A DNA stretch of 6,954 bases, from assembly GCA_002293125.1 (NCBI GenBank), contig DBCR01000042.1, positions 1 to 6,954 on the forward strand. The letters are read 5' to 3'. Within the stretch, counting starts at the first letter, position 1. Every line of letters begins with the position of its first letter. Positions 5,479 to 6,954 of this stretch are shown here, in pieces. A program made the translations under genes and the position numbers. The notes beneath the pieces were generated by a model. It did no database searches, was not told the DNA's origin, and saw only the letters and a program-made list of their open reading frames with translations. The DNA is from Opitutia bacterium UBA953. Its GTDB lineage: Bacteria; Verrucomicrobiota; Verrucomicrobiia; Opitutales; UBA953.

Positions 5479-6906
5479 TTATTTCTTGGCCTGGCCTGAA
5501 GCGGCGAGGACCTCGTCGATGCCGCCCTTCATGTAGAAGTCGTTCTCGTTCACGTGGTCGAGCTCGCCGGAGAGGATCATCTCGAAGCCGCGCAGCGTGT
5601 CGTCGAGGGCGACGTACTTGCCGGGCGAGCCCGTGAAGATTTCGGCGACGTGGAAGGGCTGGGAGAGGAACTTCTGCACCTTACGGGCGCGGAAGACGAC
5701 GAGCTTGTCGTCAGGGGATAGTTCGTCGAGGCCCAGGATCGCGATGATGTCCTGGAGGTCCTTGTAGCGCTGGAGGAGGCCCTGCACGCCGCGGGCGACG
5801 CGGAAGTGACGGTCGCCGACGACTTCGGGAGCGAGCGCGGTCGAGGTGGAAGCGAGCGGGTCGACGGCCGGGTAGATACCCAGTTCGGCGATGCGGCGCT
5901 CGAGCACGACGGTCGAGTCAAGGTGAGCGAAGGTGTTGGCCGGAGCCGGGTCGGTCAAGTCGTCCGCCGGGACGTACACGGCCTGGAAGGACGTGATCGA
6001 ACCCTTCTTGGTCGAGGTGATGCGTTCCTGGAGGTTACCCATTTCGGAGGCGAGAGTCGGCTGGTAACCCACCGCGGAAGGCGAGCGACCGAGGAGCGCG
6101 GACACTTCGGAACCGGCCTGGGAGAAGCGGAAGACGTTGTCGACGAAGAGGAGCACGTCGCGGTTCTGTTCGTCGCGGAAGAATTCGGCCATCGCGAGGG
6201 CCGAGAGGGCGACGCGCATACGGGCACCGGGCGGCTCATTCATCTGTCCGTACACCAGGGCGACCTTGGACTTCGAAAGGTCCTTCTGGTCGATGACGCC
6301 CGCTTCGGACATTTCGTGGTAGAGGTCATTGCCTTCACGGGAGCGCTCGCCGACGCCGGCGAAGACGGAGAAACCGCCCTGCTTCATCGCGATGTTGTTG
6401 ATCAGCTCCATGATGACGACGGTCTTGCCGACGCCAGCGCCACCGAAGGCGCCGACCTTACCGCCCTTGACGAAGGGACAGATCAAATCGATGACCTTGA
6501 TGCCGGTACCGAGGAGTTCGGCAGAGGTAGCCTGCTCGGTGAGGGGCGGGGGCAAGCGGTGGATCGGGTAGCGCTTCGTGTGCTCGACCGGGCCGCGTTC
6601 GTCGACGGCGTCGCCGGTGACGTTGAAGATGCGGCCGAGGACGCCGTTGCCGACGGGCACGGTGATCGGGGCGCCGGTGTCGAGGGCGTCGCCGCCGCGC
6701 ACCAGGCCTTCGGTGGAAGTCATCGCCACGGCGCGGACGAGTCCGTTGCCGAGGTGCTGCTGGACCTCGAGGATCAGCTTGGTGGCCTTGCCTTCGACCT
6801 TATAGTCGATCTGGATCGCGTTGTAGATCTCAGGGACCTTGTCGGAGGGGAATTGGACGTCGACGACGGCGCCGAGGACCTGGGTGATCGTTCCTTTAGT
6901 GCTCAT
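5479..6906 (-). CDS. atpD: F-type ATP synthase catalytic subunit beta
   Basis: A full-length 475-residue F1 beta subunit. The N-terminal barrel opens GTITQVLGAVVDVQFP. The nucleotide-binding domain has a P-loop GGAGVGKT at 155-162 (K161, T162), GERSREGNDLY with the catalytic glutamate E187 and R188, and Walker B DVLLFVDNVFRF with D256. DELSPDD at 394-400 corresponds to the DELSEED lever that pushes on gamma, and the helical C-terminal domain is complete. It makes ATP from ADP and phosphate on the cytoplasmic side of the membrane. Minor departures from common bacterial sequences are Val for Ile in the Walker B block, Ser for Thr in GER-S-REG, and a Cys at 143 before the P-loop; none should affect catalysis. 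The ATG at 6904-6906 lies 30 bp after the stop of the preceding gene, and the leader is pyrimidine-rich with no Shine-Dalgarno match. Confidence 0.98.
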   Translation of the reverse strand: MSTKGTITQVLGAVVDVQFPSDKVPEIYNAIQIDYKVEGKATKLILEVQQHLGNGLVRAVAMTSTEGLVRGGDALDTGAPITVPVGNGVLGRIFNVTGDAVDERGPVEHTKRYPIHRLPPPLTEQATSAELLGTGIKVIDLICPFVKGGKVGAFGGAGVGKTVVIMELINNIAMKQGGFSVFAGVGERSREGNDLYHEMSEAGVIDQKDLSKSKVALVYGQMNEPPGARMRVALSALAMAEFFRDEQNRDVLLFVDNVFRFSQAGSEVSALLGRSPSAVGYQPTLASEMGNLQERITSTKKGSITSFQAVYVPADDLTDPAPANTFAHLDSTVVLERRIAELGIYPAVDPLASTSTALAPEVVGDRHFRVARGVQGLLQRYKDLQDIIAILGLDELSPDDKLVVFRARKVQKFLSQPFHVAEIFTGSPGKYVALDDTLRGFEMILSGELDHVNENDFYMKGGIDEVLAASGQAKK

Positions 6907-6936
6907 GATATTTGTAGAAGTGGGAGGGGTTGGAAA

Positions 6937-6954
6937 TTACTGGGCGGCGGCGCC
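6937..6954 (-). CDS. atpG: Last codons of probable ATP synthase gamma subunit
   Basis: On the minus strand the window opens with GGC GCC GCC GCC CAG TAA, reading G-A-A-A-Q-stop, and ends 30 bp before atpD. Gamma normally precedes beta in bacterial atp operons, and gamma proteins often end in a short Gly/Ala-rich tail, so this is most likely the 3' end of atpG. Only five residues are visible, so the identity rests on position, and the frame is chosen because it ends in a suitably placed stop. Confidence 0.5.
   Translation of the reverse strand, partial: GAAAQ

Noticed and set aside
6137..6805. Several 60-80-codon open frames on the plus strand
   Set aside because: All lie antisense within atpD, whose reading frame is complete and highly conserved.

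Overview
The window is GC-rich bacterial chromosome that is almost fully coding. It holds one partial gene on the plus strand at the left edge. A co-oriented minus-strand block fills the rest: the tail of an F-type ATP synthase operon, then a compact five-gene sugar-oxidation cluster. The mix suggests a member of the Verrucomicrobiota, perhaps an Opitutae-type aquatic polysaccharide degrader. That assignment is inferred from the style of the PA14-like protein and the sugar genes, with no marker gene behind it. No RNA gene, CRISPR array, insertion sequence or phage gene was seen.

Layout, left to right. (1) 1-867, plus: 3' part of a protein with a Gly-rich lead and a PA14-like carbohydrate-binding or adhesion fold. 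(2) 864-4948, minus, transcribed right to left: a D-tagatose-3-epimerase/hydroxypyruvate-isomerase-like TIM barrel (GTG start at 4948), a FucU/RbsD-family sugar mutarotase, an aldo/keto reductase resembling L-galactose/L-fucose dehydrogenases, a zinc-dependent medium-chain dehydrogenase, and an L-fuconolactonase-like amidohydrolase. (3) 4949-5040: a 92-bp intergenic stretch rich in dyad symmetry. (4) 5041-6906, minus: atpC (epsilon) and atpD (beta), with the last codons of probable atpG (gamma) at 6937-6954.

How the genes fit together (inference): the mutarotase equilibrates the anomers of L-fucose or L-galactose. The aldo/keto reductase oxidises the pyranose to the 1,5-lactone, and the amidohydrolase opens the lactone to L-fuconate or L-galactonate. 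The zinc dehydrogenase and the TIM-barrel isomerase/epimerase would then act on the acid or on a keto-sugar intermediate. No aldonate dehydratase, kinase, aldolase, transporter or regulator lies in the window, so the route is incomplete here.

The most notable non-coding signals are a 37-bp inverted repeat with a perfect 14-bp palindromic core ending three bases before the GTG of the sugar operon, and a palindromic CTAG in which two convergent genes share their stop codons.
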